A DNA stretch of 64,000 bases from Lepiota brunneoincarnata (lineage: Eukaryota; Basidiomycota; Agaricomycetes; Agaricales; Agaricaceae). This document shows, one piece after another, positions 47,940 to 58,664 of the stretch (position 1 is its first letter; every line of letters starts with the position of its first letter). The notes beneath the pieces were generated by a model that was not told the origin of the DNA, searched no databases, and saw nothing but the letters and a program-made list of their open reading frames with translations. The position numbers were made by a program, and so were the translations under genes. The stretch spans positions 310,001-374,000 of the forward strand of contig JAEBUN010000005.1 in the NCBI GenBank assembly GCA_023014365.1, read 5' to 3'.

Positions 47940-48898
47940 GTGTGCTAGAGGGTAAGGGGATGCTTTGAGGGGTTTTTGGAGTATGGAACATGTTAGAGGT
48001 GTCTTTGGAGTCTCTAAGGTGTTCCCTTACATCAGCCACATACTTCCTGGTTTTAAGGACCTTATATTGCAGACATGGATCAACAATGAATGTGACCATT
48101 TAAAAGGACTCACCTTTGCTATGTTTCTTCAGGAGCTCTGTCAATGTGCCCTCCCACAGGACTGGGAGGATGATTTATGATGCAAAATGATGGGTTCTTA
48201 CCTCAAGGCTAATGATGATTTTGAGAAATAGGCCACAGCCATCACACACTAGAACATTATTTTGCAGGGTACAGTGCAACACCTCAATGATGAGGTCCTA
48301 CATAGGCTCCTGGAGGATCAGCTCAACTTAGATCTTGTAAACTGAGTGCACAATCATGGAGTCTGCTTAAAGGTGGATGCTGTCACAGATGACAATGCAA
48401 AGAAAGTGGCTAAGGCCAAGCTTCTTATGTGGATTGAGGAAGTATGAATGCTCACAAATGAGCATGCCTCAGATCTGAAATGTTATCAAGATTTTAGTGA
48501 GGTGAACAAGCATGCAACAAAACATCAGGCTGTGAGCCAGCCATTACAGTCAACATTTATTAATCAGGGAAATGTGGATATAGCTAGAAAAAATGTGCCT
48601 AAGCTCATGATAGATGAGCATTCACTTCTGTTAAAACACCAAGGCTGTTTCAAGTGCAGGTGGGGTTATGTTGACCATCAATCAAAGACTTGTACTGATG
48701 CATTCCCAGACCCTGCAACATATAGGATGTTGACCAATGAGATCCTGCTTCAGGACAAGAACCACAAAAGGACTATGCCATCTGTAGTTGTGGCAGTTGC
48801 AGCCACCTCCTCTACTGATCTTTCGGCAGATGTTGAGGAGGCTATGGTGGCAGCAGTCATACTGTCCAGTGTTTTGGGGGATGGTTCTTCCTCTGACT
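47940..48898 (+). pseudogene. Ty3/gypsy gag remnant (plus-strand element)
   Basis: Capsid-like helices (FLQELCQCALPQDWEDDL, ILQGTVQHLNDEVLHRLLED, KAKLLMWIEEV) and a zinc-knuckle-like GCFKCRWGYVDHQSKTC typical of basidiomycete gypsy Gag. In-frame stops include TGA where arginine is expected (after WEDDL, LVN and WIEEV) and TAG for W or Q. A solo LTR interrupts the frame at 48904. Confidence 0.75.
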
Positions 48899-48903
48899 CA
48901 TCT

Positions 48904-49296
48904 TGTTATCAGAATCTCTTATCAGAAGGATGGTTATGTTTAGTTTACATTCTCACATCAAATGTCACTATGAAACAATCAGTAGTGTACATCAGAAGGA
49001 CTATATTTAGCTTATACCTCATTGTCTTATCTCTGACTCATAGTTACTTGGGTCCACCCAATTATAGTAGGAGTATAGCCACACTTAGTATTATATAAGG
49101 ATACAGTACATTACTATGTATCCTTATCTTAGCGTTATACAGTTCTTGCCTCCTATACCTCTTTGCCCTTAAAACCAGCTGGACTATAGTGCTCTATTGT
49201 CTCTAAGTCACACCAAGTAGGACAAGACCAAGTCTGTATAGACATTTTGCCTCGAACACTGTACTACTCAAGAGTGAACCCCTAACCCAGGTAACA
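48904..49296. mobile_element. Solo LTR, 393 bp
   Basis: Begins TGTTATCAGA, ends CCAGGTAACA, and is flanked by a perfect 5 bp target-site duplication CATCT (48899-48903 and 49297-49301). A related LTR lies in inverse orientation at 57562-57948. It interrupts the gag remnant. Confidence 0.85.
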
Positions 49297-49379
49297 CATC
49301 TAATGTTAGGGGAAGATAAGGCACCAGAACCAAGTTGATATTCAGGTGGCAATTACAATTGCCACCCAGACTATATATA

Positions 49380-50985
49380 CAGTGACCCACAAAACCGTTC
49401 CAATGTTTTGTACTTTTGACTTAAAGTAGTAATAGCTCAGTAAGTAAAATAGCCATATTTGTGAATATATTTATAAACATAGCCAAATATGTCATATCTG
49501 ACTCTGCAAAGTTGCGTCATGTAATACTTCCAAATTAGGCAATTATGAATTTTGTAATCATTTTAAGTCATTGGAACGGTTTTGTCAATGACATATTATA
49601 CTAGGCTATCCTATTATTTCTAGTACTTAGAGTAGCCCCCCCTGGCTTTGAGTACAGCTGCTACTCTTCTAGGCATACTTTCAATTAACTTCTGACACTC
49701 AGAAGCTGGAATAGCATCCCACTCCTTTTCTACCCTCTGCCACAACTCCTCCATACCCTTGGGAGGAGATTCATACTCTCCCAACTTTCTCTTCACATAT
49801 TCCCATAAGTGTTCAATGGGATTGAGGTCAGGTGACTGTGCTGGCCAGGTTAGGAGCCTAAAATGATTTTTTTGAAACCATTCTTTGGCCAGTGTACTCT
49901 TGTGTTTGGGGTCATTATCTTGCTGAAAGATAATATCTCGGGGTTTAAGCTTGTACCACCGGAGACTCTTCTTCAAATCTTCCTCCAAAATTTGCACAAA
50001 CAACTCTGCATCCATCCTTCCATCAATCCTCACTGCATAGCCTGGGCCATCCCACAGCATACAGCCCCAAACCATCACTGATCCTCCTCCATACTTCAGA
50101 GTTCCCTTGACCAATCTTTCACTAAGCCCCTCTCCCTTCTTTTTCCATCCCCACTTCCTCCCATCTGACCCCAAACGATTAATTTTGGTCTCATCAGACC
50201 ATACAACCAGCTTCCAGTCCTCCATAGTCCAATGCTGGTGTGTCAGAGCAAAATCCAGCCTAGCCCTCCTATGCTTGTCAGAGAGTAAAGGCTTTTTTTG
50301 CTTGACTACAGCCTTCATTCCTGCCTGTTTGAGATGCCTTGCTACAGTCTGTGAAGAGACTGATGTCCCAATGATGGGAGCAAGAGATTTGGCTATATCT
50401 ACAGCAGTTTCAGCCTTGCCAGCAGAGATAAGATGGATAGCATGCCGAATATTAGTGGTAGAGAGTTTTGAAGGACGTCCTCCAAGTGATTTAGTAAGGC
50501 TGGAACAATTTTTAGAGGCTAGCCTGGATATGGTACTGCGCCCAACACCAGTAATTGCCTCAATTTTAGTATAGGAATGATGAGAATTTAGCAAAGAGAG
50601 GATGGTTTGCTTTAGAGTAGAAGATAATGGCTTCATGGTAGGTAGGGGGGTTGAGAATGATGGGACATGGCTGTCAGCACATCTATTTATATGTCAAAGA
50701 CACGTGGTCACATGATCTTGTTGATTCACAATCAACGGAGTCATGTGATTGCTTGGATTAGTATTAAAAATTACTATTGACAAAACCGTTCCAATGACTT
50801 AAAATGATTACAAAATTCATAATTGCCTCATTTAGAAGTATTACATAACGCGACTTTGCAGGGTCAGATATGACATATTTGGCTATGTTTATAAATATAT
50901 TCACAAATTTAGCTATTTTATTTACTGAGCTATTACTACTTTAAGTCAAAAGTACAAAACATTGGAACGGTTTTGTGGGTCACTG
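49380..50985 (-). mobile_element. Tc1/mariner transposon, complete, 1606 bp
   Basis: Flanked by TA (49378-49379 and 50986-50987). Ends are CAGTGACCCACAAAACCGTT and its inverse. The terminal inverted repeats are about 210 bp (49380-49589 and 50777-50985). Each has the 17-mer ACAAAACCGTTCCAATG at its outer edge and the same 17-mer inverted at its inner edge. It contains one intact transposase gene. Confidence 0.92.
49620..50636 (-). CDS. Tc1-family DD34E transposase
   Basis: 338 residues, uninterrupted. N-terminal paired helix-turn-helix domain (YTKIEAITGVGRSTISRL and a second HTH around TAVDIAKSL-VSSQTVARHLKQ), a GGRPSKL hook between them, and an RNase H-like catalytic core. Core acids: WSDET (first D), IFQQDNDPKH (second D) and SPDLNPIEHLWEYVK (E), with 34 residues between the second D and E. 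The length is normal for Tc1 transposases. An open frame and well-matched TIRs suggest recent, possibly current, mobility. Confidence 0.93.
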   Translation of the reverse strand: MKPLSSTLKQTILSLLNSHHSYTKIEAITGVGRSTISRLASKNCSSLTKSLGGRPSKLSTTNIRHAIHLISAGKAETAVDIAKSLAPIIGTSVSSQTVARHLKQAGMKAVVKQKKPLLSDKHRRARLDFALTHQHWTMEDWKLVVWSDETKINRLGSDGRKWGWKKKGEGLSERLVKGTLKYGGGSVMVWGCMLWDGPGYAVRIDGRMDAELFVQILEEDLKKSLRWYKLKPRDIIFQQDNDPKHKSTLAKEWFQKNHFRLLTWPAQSPDLNPIEHLWEYVKRKLGEYESPPKGMEELWQRVEKEWDAIPASECQKLIESMPRRVAAVLKARGGYSKY

Positions 50986-51219
50986 TATACACATAGTGGT
51001 CTGCACACAGACTGGGTAACCAAACATGATGTAAGCTACCAGTAATAACATGCACAAACAATAAACAAACAACTTATTAGTAATAAAGCTGCTTGGGGTC
51101 GGGCTTGGGGATGGGGGTGGCCAAAGGCTGAGACCAGGCTTGGGCATCAGGCATCAGCTAGGGAGGCTGAGCCCAGACATCCAACCACAGGTCCCTAGAT
51201 GTACCTTGTGTAAGGGGGG

Positions 51220-52048
51220 GTGTACGCCACCAGTCCCCTTACATCTGATATGAGAACACTAGCCTCTGTCCCTCACTTGATGTGGCAGTGTTTTCTAGAT
51301 GGTCCAAATGCTGACTTACCTGTTACAGTGAATGCCATGTTGGATAGTGGAGCAACCATCAATTTGATAGACTTGGTGCTCACTACTCAACTTGATCTAT
51401 ATTGTTTTTATTTGCACAAGTCCTTAAATGTCACAGTTGCTATGGGCCTGAGCCTGGTTCCTACCTGTCTCTCTGAATTTGTTAAAGTTTTGCTGTGCTT
51501 GATGAATGCTCATTGGCCTTCTTGCTCCTTCAAAGCTGTTATTGCAGATGGTCTATGTGTTCCAGTCATTCTTGGACTGCCATTCCTAAAACAAAACAAA
51601 ATTGTATTGGATTGTTGTAGTAACTTGGCTATCATTAAAACATGTGGTTATGAATTGTTAAATCTTGTCCTTGATATTCCAATATGTGCATTGCATCCCC
51701 AAAAGTTGAAGGCAGATTTAATACAGAATCATCTTCTTAAGTGAAAGGTGTTACAGGAACTTGTGGAGGTTTGCAAGGGACATGGGAAGTGTGACACTGA
51801 GTATGTCACACCAGTAAATGTCATGTCAATGATCCAGGATCATATCATATCCCTTGCCCTCCAGACCAAACTGATTGCACTCCATGAGGAAGCAGTCTCT
51901 GAGTTTAAGGATGTTTTTGAGCCCATACCTTATGTGGAAGAGCTGCCTGCCAAGGTTTATGCATGTATACAGCTGAAGGATGTATGTTATGATCTGTGCT
52001 CCTTCTGTATCCAAGGATAACTGGAGACAGCCTTCAATCACTCTACAA
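51220..52048 (+). pseudogene. Ty3/gypsy protease and start of RT (plus-strand element, truncated)
   Basis: Retropepsin-like block with MLDSGATINLID and a second conserved region VPVILGLPFLKQN, then the linker leading into RT (VSEFKDVFEPIPYVEELPAK). It is the continuation of the gag at 47.9 kb after the Tc1 insertion. Coding similarity stops where the LTR of the minus-strand element begins (52051), so the rest of pol was lost or displaced. Confidence 0.7.
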
Positions 52049-52050
52049 GG

Positions 52051-52317
52051 TGTCTGAGACAGTTGGCCTTGTAGAGCTTAGTGGATCGCACTCAATGAGA
52101 TAACAAGGGAACACACCAAGTTAAGGCAGAGAGGGTTAACAACCGCTGTTAACAAGATTAAAGCTTGAGGCTTTAATCTCTACTTGTATAGGCCTTATAT
52201 ACCTATGAGATACTATATACTTATTATAGGTTATTGGGCTGTTCTACTCATCCTGCCCAGTCTTGACCATGATGCACATCCTAGCTGATGGCATCCTACT
52301 GTTATTTATATATTACA
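52051..52317 (-). mobile_element. LTR at the 3' end of the minus-strand gypsy element, 267 bp
   Basis: Starts TGTCTGAGACA and ends TATTACA on the plus strand (TG...CA both ways). The extra ORF of the gypsy element ends at a TAA (52315-52313) lying just inside the LTR edge, as is common at element ends. The matching 5' LTR would lie beyond 64 kb. Confidence 0.6.
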
Positions 52318-53951
52318 ATGAGTCAGTGTCCTTGTTCTCCATTCCACTGCTGTGCGATGTTCTTTCACTTTTCTCTGACTCATAATCCTCCTCTCCCAAT
52401 TCTATCTCCATGGGTTCTCTTCCATTCTCGCTCTCTATTCTCTCAGTGCTTCCATCCATATCAGAGGTTGGATTGGTTGATCCATGGGTATCTTCCTTGT
52501 CCTCGGGGTATTCTAGAATATCCTCCAGAGTTATCTCCATTCCTGCTTCTCTTGCCAAGTCCTGCATGGCATTGTAATATTCCCCTTCTTTGTTTTCATA
52601 TCCTTGTGTTCACAACTGGTCTGTGGTTTCCTGTACCCATCTTGTAAAGTCAAATAATTGCTTCTGTTCTTCCCAGTCTGGACTGTTCATAACATTATCC
52701 CCTTCATAAGGTCTGATGTTCTCATCAGACATATCTTCAGTATAATCCGACAGGTTCTCCTGTGATGTTTGATTTGGCAATGGGGTCCCAGTCGTAGTAG
52801 GGGTCGGGTTCTGGAGAGTCGCTTTGATAACTTGGTGGCCTAGGGATGGTGGGTCTTGGGTGAGGTTGATGACGAGGGGTTCTCTGGAGTGAGTGGTGAT
52901 GGGTGTGTTGAAGGACCGATTCAGAAAGTCGGTGGCATCTGCCAGTAGATGTGGTGGTGGCATTGGTGGCTGGAATGATGACAGGGGCACCTTGAATTTG
53001 GGTGTGGAGAGGTCTGGCTGAGGCAGGGCACTGCTTGGTGTTTGCAATAATGTGTCAAATATTGTTGTTTGTGGTTTTGCATGTGAGGGATTGAGCTCTG
53101 CTTGGTATTCCTCATGGGTGGCAATACAAGCCAGGTACCATACTTGCAGGTTGATGCTGGTAAGGGTTTCTTTCGCAGTGCTTCTCATAATAGCCGGGGG
53201 CAATCTTTCGACAATATTGACATTGGTAGCACAGGCATCCTGCTTTGATATGGCTGAATTGATGGCAGCAATTGCAGCAAGTTCTGGTGTTGGATAAGTG
53301 ATTGGTGGTAGTCCCAGTGGGGGTGTCATTAGAAGCAGATATAACTTGTATAGCACTTGGTGGTTGGTTATTCGTATCCACCATGGGAGGGTTGGAAGGT
53401 TGGGTGGTGGTCCTGATAGATAGGATAGGGTGGTCCTGACTTCTGCTTCCATTGCTCGGGCTTGGGATTGGACTCTCAAACAGGAATTCAGTGAGAGCGG
53501 TTGATAACATGGCAGAAATGGTAGCATGGTCCTGTTCCTCTGTTGTGCTAGAAAGAATAGTGGTGCATAGTTCTTGGAATTCTGTTGTTTGGTCATAGAC
53601 AAGGCGCTTGTGATACAAAAGAGCAGTAAATGTCTTCCAGCAGGTGTCAACCAGGGGTACCATCGCTGGACTGCATTTAAGATGGGTTCCAGTAATATGA
53701 AAGGGAACTTCATGTAAAAGGATGGATCGTATTTCGGGTTGATTGGAGGGAAGGAAGGTATGCTGGATGATATAAGGACTGTTGGTCCTGTCTGGTTGGT
53801 TGTCAACGGTATCAGCAGCAGGGCCAGGTTGGCTATTTCCTGCGATGTGGTTTGCCAGGGATATGATTCTTTCCTGGATGAGAAGGCATCCATTGTTGTC
53901 TGGCTCTGGGAGGTCTGGAGTGGTTGCTCGAGTATTGGGTGGTTGGGTCAT
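52313..53951 (-). pseudogene. Extra zinc-knuckle ORF downstream of gypsy pol
   Basis: Begins MTQPPNTRATTPDLPEPDNN at 53951, overlapping the last 119 bp of pol in another frame. It has a helical middle (DTCWKTFTALLYHKRLVYDQ) and paired zinc knuckles around CCNCCHQFSHIKAGC and CQYCRKIAPGYYEKHC; the histidine of the second is Tyr. A second long overlapping frame (53893-52610) carries SFQPPMPPPHLLADATDFL and an acidic tail that continues past one TGA into DLAREAGMEITLEDILEYPE, ending at the LTR. Which overlapping frame is used, or both, is unclear. It is gag-like but sits after the chromodomain. A relative lies at 63.16-64 kb. Confidence 0.5.
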
Positions 53952-56900
53952 TGGTGGGGCTGTCTAGTTTGTGGGCCCTTTTATATTCTTCAATGATTTC
54001 CTTGGCATTCTCCAGGTTTGCTTCTGGCTCCCAGGAGTCCTCAGTGGGAAGGTATCCTTTCCATCTGACTAGGAATTGATACTTGTTCCAGAATCTTCTG
54101 TGACACAGTATTGACTTGACCTCATATTCTTCTTCTCCATTGACAAGGTCAGGAGGTGGGGCTGTGTTGTATACCCCATGTGTGTTGTTCTCTTCTGCAG
54201 GCATTAGGAGGCTTACATGAAACTTGTTGTGGATCTTCCATTTGATGGGTAATTTTAGTTCATAAGTAACAGATCTGAGTTTTCTTGTTATGGTGAAGGG
54301 ACCTTCTCAGCATTGGGCCAGTTTCTTTGAGGTGTACTGAATTGGGAGGTTGCAGTTGTCTAGCCAGACCTTTTGTCCAACTTTTAGATTGATATCTGGC
54401 CGGATATATCTTGCAGCCATTTTTAGTCTGGCTTGTTCATACACAGCTTGAGCTTCTTGGCGTATCTTGGCGAGGTATTTAAACTTCTCTCCTATTGCTG
54501 GAATGTTTGTTGGCTCCTCAGAGGTCAGAAATCCTTTGGGGGTTGATCCATAGAGGAGTTCAAATGGGGTATGTTGGCATTTGGCATGTGTTTTCAAGTT
54601 GTGGACATATTCTAGGAGTGGAAGTGCCTTTACCCATTTGTTCAGGTTTGATAAGCAATAGATGCCAAGGTATAGTTCTATTTCCTGATTGAATTGCTCT
54701 GTTTGTCCATCTGTCTGCAGGTAGTAGGTGGTAGAGAGTGCTTGTTTGATTCCAAGTTGTTTGTAGAATTCTTTCATGGATTTGGTGGCAAATCTGGGGT
54801 TGCAATTGCTGAGAACCTTCTCAGGAAGACCAAATCTGGAGAATAGCTGTTTGATAAGAATTTCGGCAATCCTGTCCGTGTTGGCAGTTTTCACAGTAGG
54901 TTCTAGAATTATCCCCTTTGTAAGCTGGTCGACCACGACCAGTATAGAATCATGGGGTCCATCCGGGGGTAGGTCTGTGATAAGATCCATTGAGATATTC
55001 AAGAATGGATGGGTAGAATGGGGTCCAGGGATGGGTTGAAGCGGTGGCTTCAGGGGGTGGCAATTAATCTTGTATTGTTAGCAAGCACCATATCCTTGGA
55101 CATAGTTCTTGACAAATGATCACATCCCAGGCCAGTAGGCATACTCCTGGAGTTTTCTGGTGGTTTCTGTGATTCCAGGGTGTCCTGCAGTTGGTGAGTC
55201 ATGTACTCTTTGCAGTAGGCAGCATCTGAGATGTAGATCTTGAGGTATAAATAGTTTTCCATGAACACATGGGTGTCCTGAGTCATCTTCTTGGGTGATG
55301 TTGGTTTGTTTCTTCTTCTTCCACAGCTCCTTTATTTCATGCTTGGTAGTTTCATCAATAATACGGATGTGTTGTGGTTGTTCTGGGGTGAAGAATTTAT
55401 CAGGTAGGGCAACAATCTGTTTGTTGTCCTTCATCTTGGGTTCATGGTCAGGTCATCTTGAGAGAGCATCTGCTGGTCCATTTTTCTTTCCAGGGATGTG
55501 TCAGATTTCAATGTCAAATTGTTGCATGTAGGCAATCCATTGAGCTTGTCTTCTGCTGAGATCCTTGGGTTTTCTCCAGCAGCAAAGGTTATTGTGATCT
55601 GACCATACAATGGTTTTGTGAGATGATCCTTCTATGTGGTGGCACCATTCCTTGAGTGCTCGGATTATGGCAAAGAGTTCTTGTTCAGAGCAATGATAGT
55701 TGCATTCGGCTGGTGAGAATCCTTTTGAGAAGTATGCAACTGGGTGTTTAACTCCATTATTATCGTGTTGAAGGAGGACTGCTCCTGATGCAAATAGTGA
55801 TGTGTCACATTCAATTTCGAAGGGTTTGTCTTGGTCTGGTACCATTAGTACCAGTTCGCTTTGAAAATTTCTTTTGAGGGTGTCAAAGGCATTTTGGCAT
55901 TCTTCTGTCCATCCAAACTTCTTGGTTTTGGACATTAAGGCATTGAGGGGTTTGGCCTATGTGGCGTATTGATGTATAAACTTCTGGTAGAAGTTGCAAA
56001 CTCCTATAAATTTGCATACATTGCGTGGGGTAGTTGGTGTCAGCCATTCAGCAATGCCTTTGAGTTTTGCTGGGTCCATTGAAACTGAGTCCGGAGTGAT
56101 GATAACTCCTAGATATTCAAGTCATTGGCGTTCAAATTCGCATTTCTTGGTCTTGAGGTATAGATCATTGTCTTTAAGTATCTTGAGTACTTCTCTTGTA
56201 AGATGTCGGAGTTCTTGTTTTGTTTTTGCGTGAATGAGGATGTTGTCCATGTAAACAATTACTCCTCCATTATCGATGAGTTTTTGGAATAGCGAGTCCA
56301 TCATGGTTTGGAAGGTTGCTGGGGAGTTGCACATTCTGAAAAACATGACCGTAGGTTTGAATAATCCTCAGGGTGTTCTGAAGGCTCCTTTCCATTCATC
56401 TCCTTTGCATATACAGATGTTATTATAGCCTGCTCATATGTTGAGTTTGGTAAAATATCTTGATCCTCGGAGTTTGTTGAGAATGTGTGAGATGAGGGGG
56501 AGGTTGTATGCATTCTTGACAGTATGTTTGTTGAGGTACCTGTAGTCTTGACAGGGGCATAGCTTTCCATCTTTCTTTCCTACAAAGAAGAAAGGTGAGG
56601 CCATTGGTGATTCAGATGGTTGAATGTATCCTTTCTGAAGATTTTCTTCAAGAAACGTGTCAAGTTCCTTTTCTTCATTAAGGGAGAGTTGGTAGGATTT
56701 CATAGCAATTGGTTTGAATGATTCCTTGAGTTCAATCTTGTGATCCCATGGTCATTGTGGGGGAAATTGTTCAGCTTGTTTCTTGCTGAATACTGGGAGG
56801 TATTTGTGGAATTCTGCAGGTACAACTTTTCTTGGGTTGTCATTCTTCTTTTCTCCATGTTGTACGGCAAGGAATTGTGATGCTGAGGCTTTGAAGTTGA

Positions 56901-57440
56901 TTTCTTCAAAGCTTGTAGGCTTGAGGGTAGAGATGTGGTTGAGTTGGTCATTGTAGATCCAATTGGGTTCCATAGGTTGGATAAGTTCTTGGAAGATAGT
57001 GTTGTCCCAATGTTTGTTTCTCCAGCGCAATTGTTTGGTATCCCAGTCAATGTCTGGGTTGTGTTCTGCAAGCCAAGGGAATCCAAGGATGAGTCTTGGA
57101 CTTCCAAGGGAGACTACTTTTGGTTTGATCTCCATATCTTTTCCGTTAACCATTAGGTTGAGGGTCATATAATGGGTGGCTGTCCCATTTTCGTTAATGG
57201 ATCCATCAGCATTTCGTACTTCGATGGGTCGATCAAGGGGTACTGTTTTGAATGAGTGTTGTCTGACCATTCCAGGGTCAATGAAATTTCCTGCTGCTCC
57301 TGAGTCGAGTAGGGCAAGTAGTTCCACACTTTTGGGTCCTTCCTTAGTGATTTTGTGTTTTTGGATTTGGCAGGGTAGATGTATTACATGTGCTGATGAT
57401 TCCTGTAGTTTTATGACATTAATATCATTTTGTGGATAAG
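53833..57440 (-). pseudogene. Chromodomain Ty3/gypsy pol, degraded
   Basis: Domains in order on the minus strand: protease (ALLDSGAAGNFID, 57310), RT ([50 protein letters not shown]), RNase H (PFEIECDTSLFASGAVL to CWRKPKDLSRRQAQWIAY), HHCC-type linker (RVHDSPTAGHPG), integrase (SMDLITDLPPDGPHDSILVV, FSRFGLPEKVL, YYLQTDGQTEQFNQ) and chromodomain ([35 protein letters not shown]). Stops between blocks include TGA where arginine is usual (RTP-GLF, SR-PDH, PGM-SFV, AQC-EGPF) and one TAA for Q. RT motif YxDD reads YMDN. Confidence 0.85.
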
Positions 57441-57561
57441 GAAAGGAAGGGGGTCTTTGTGGAGGGCTAGACGTGGTGGCTAGTCTCCTTAGGCAAAATC
57501 CTTAACCAGAGAGGCATCTGGGTGGTTGGATTTGTTTGCAAAGTGTTCATAAATGTCCTTG

Positions 57562-57948
57562 TGTTACCTGGGTTAGGGGTTCACTCTTGAGTAGCACAGA
57601 GTTCAACACAGGATGTCTATACAGACTTGGTCCTGTCCTACTAAGTGCGACTTGGAGATGACAGAGCACTATAAGTCCAGCTGGTTATGGCAAAGAAGTA
57701 TAGGAGGCAAGAACTTTATAACACTACATAAGATAAGGATACAAGGTATTGTACTGTATCCTTATATACTTCTAAGTGTGGCTGTACTCCTACTATAATA
57801 GTCCAGACTAGAGTAACTATGAGTCAGAGATAAGAAACATGAGGCATATGGTAAGAATAGTCCTTCTGATGTACACTACTGATGGTTTCATAGTGACATG
57901 GGAATATAGCTAAAAATAACCATCCTTCTGATAAGACTTCTGATAACA
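57562..57948 (-). mobile_element. Solo LTR related to 48904-49296, inverted
   Basis: Reverse complement matches the 393 bp solo LTR along its length (TGTTATCAGAAG start, CCCAGGTAACA end). Immediate 5 bp flanks (CCTTG and TTAGG) are not identical, so either the target duplication has mutated or this is a recombinant remnant. It separates protease from upstream gag-like sequence of the gypsy element. Confidence 0.75.
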
Positions 57949-58163
57949 TTAGGTCCATTTCTAGAGTTGTTTTCCATACAACTTGTTAGTTTCCTTCTTC
58001 TGGGTATTTGGCTAAGTAGTTTGGTTTGTAGTAATTGATTTGAGGTTGGTCGGTGGAGTCTGGTCAGGGAGAAACAATGGGAGAGAAAGTGGGAGTGGGA
58101 GTTCTGTGGAGATTGAGTACAGCAGTGGTTTCTGGGGATGGAGGTTGTCCTGAATAGAAGATG

Positions 58164-58501
58164 TGTTAAATAAAGTGACAGATCACTTATTAGTTAGTAA
58201 TGAATTATGATATATAAGTAATTAGTTGTTATGTACACCCATCCCTTGGGGATGTCAATTAGTGGACACTGAGTTTCACACCTCGTGTCCATTTTGACAG
58301 GATGGGACCTTAGACTAGCCAAATCCTATTATGTGAAGGGGAGTTACATATGAAGAACCTTTACACTTGACCAAATCAGTGGGCTTATCAAATCACACTA
58401 TTATTAACAACGTGTGAATACATCAGTGATTGTTGATCAACTTGAGCTAGTGACTAGTGATCAGTGTGTCACTGATACTATTGACTCTACTCAGTTCAAC
58501 A
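58164..58501 (+). repeat. 5' LTR of the copia element
   Basis: TGTTAAATAAAG to TTCAACA, 338 bp; 98.2 percent identical to the 3' LTR by direct comparison. Confidence 0.93.
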
Positions 58502-58516
58502 GGTTATGGGCCCCAG
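58502..58516 (+). promoter_or_regulatory. Primer binding site, half-tRNA type
   Basis: GGTTATGGGCCCCAG directly follows the 5' LTR. It is complementary, apart from one or two positions, to the anticodon stem-loop of initiator methionine tRNA (CUCAUAACC), the half-tRNA priming mode known for Drosophila copia, rather than to a tRNA 3' end. Confidence 0.65.
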
Positions 58517-58664
58517 CTCTACACCATTTTAATCATTGATTGTTGGGGATACTGCTGCATATTGCTGCTACTGTGACATTGGCTTATTGCCACCATATGG
58601 CGCTTTTATTGGGAGTTTATTGCGCTTTTATTGCAAGTTTATTGGGGATTTATTGGATATCACT

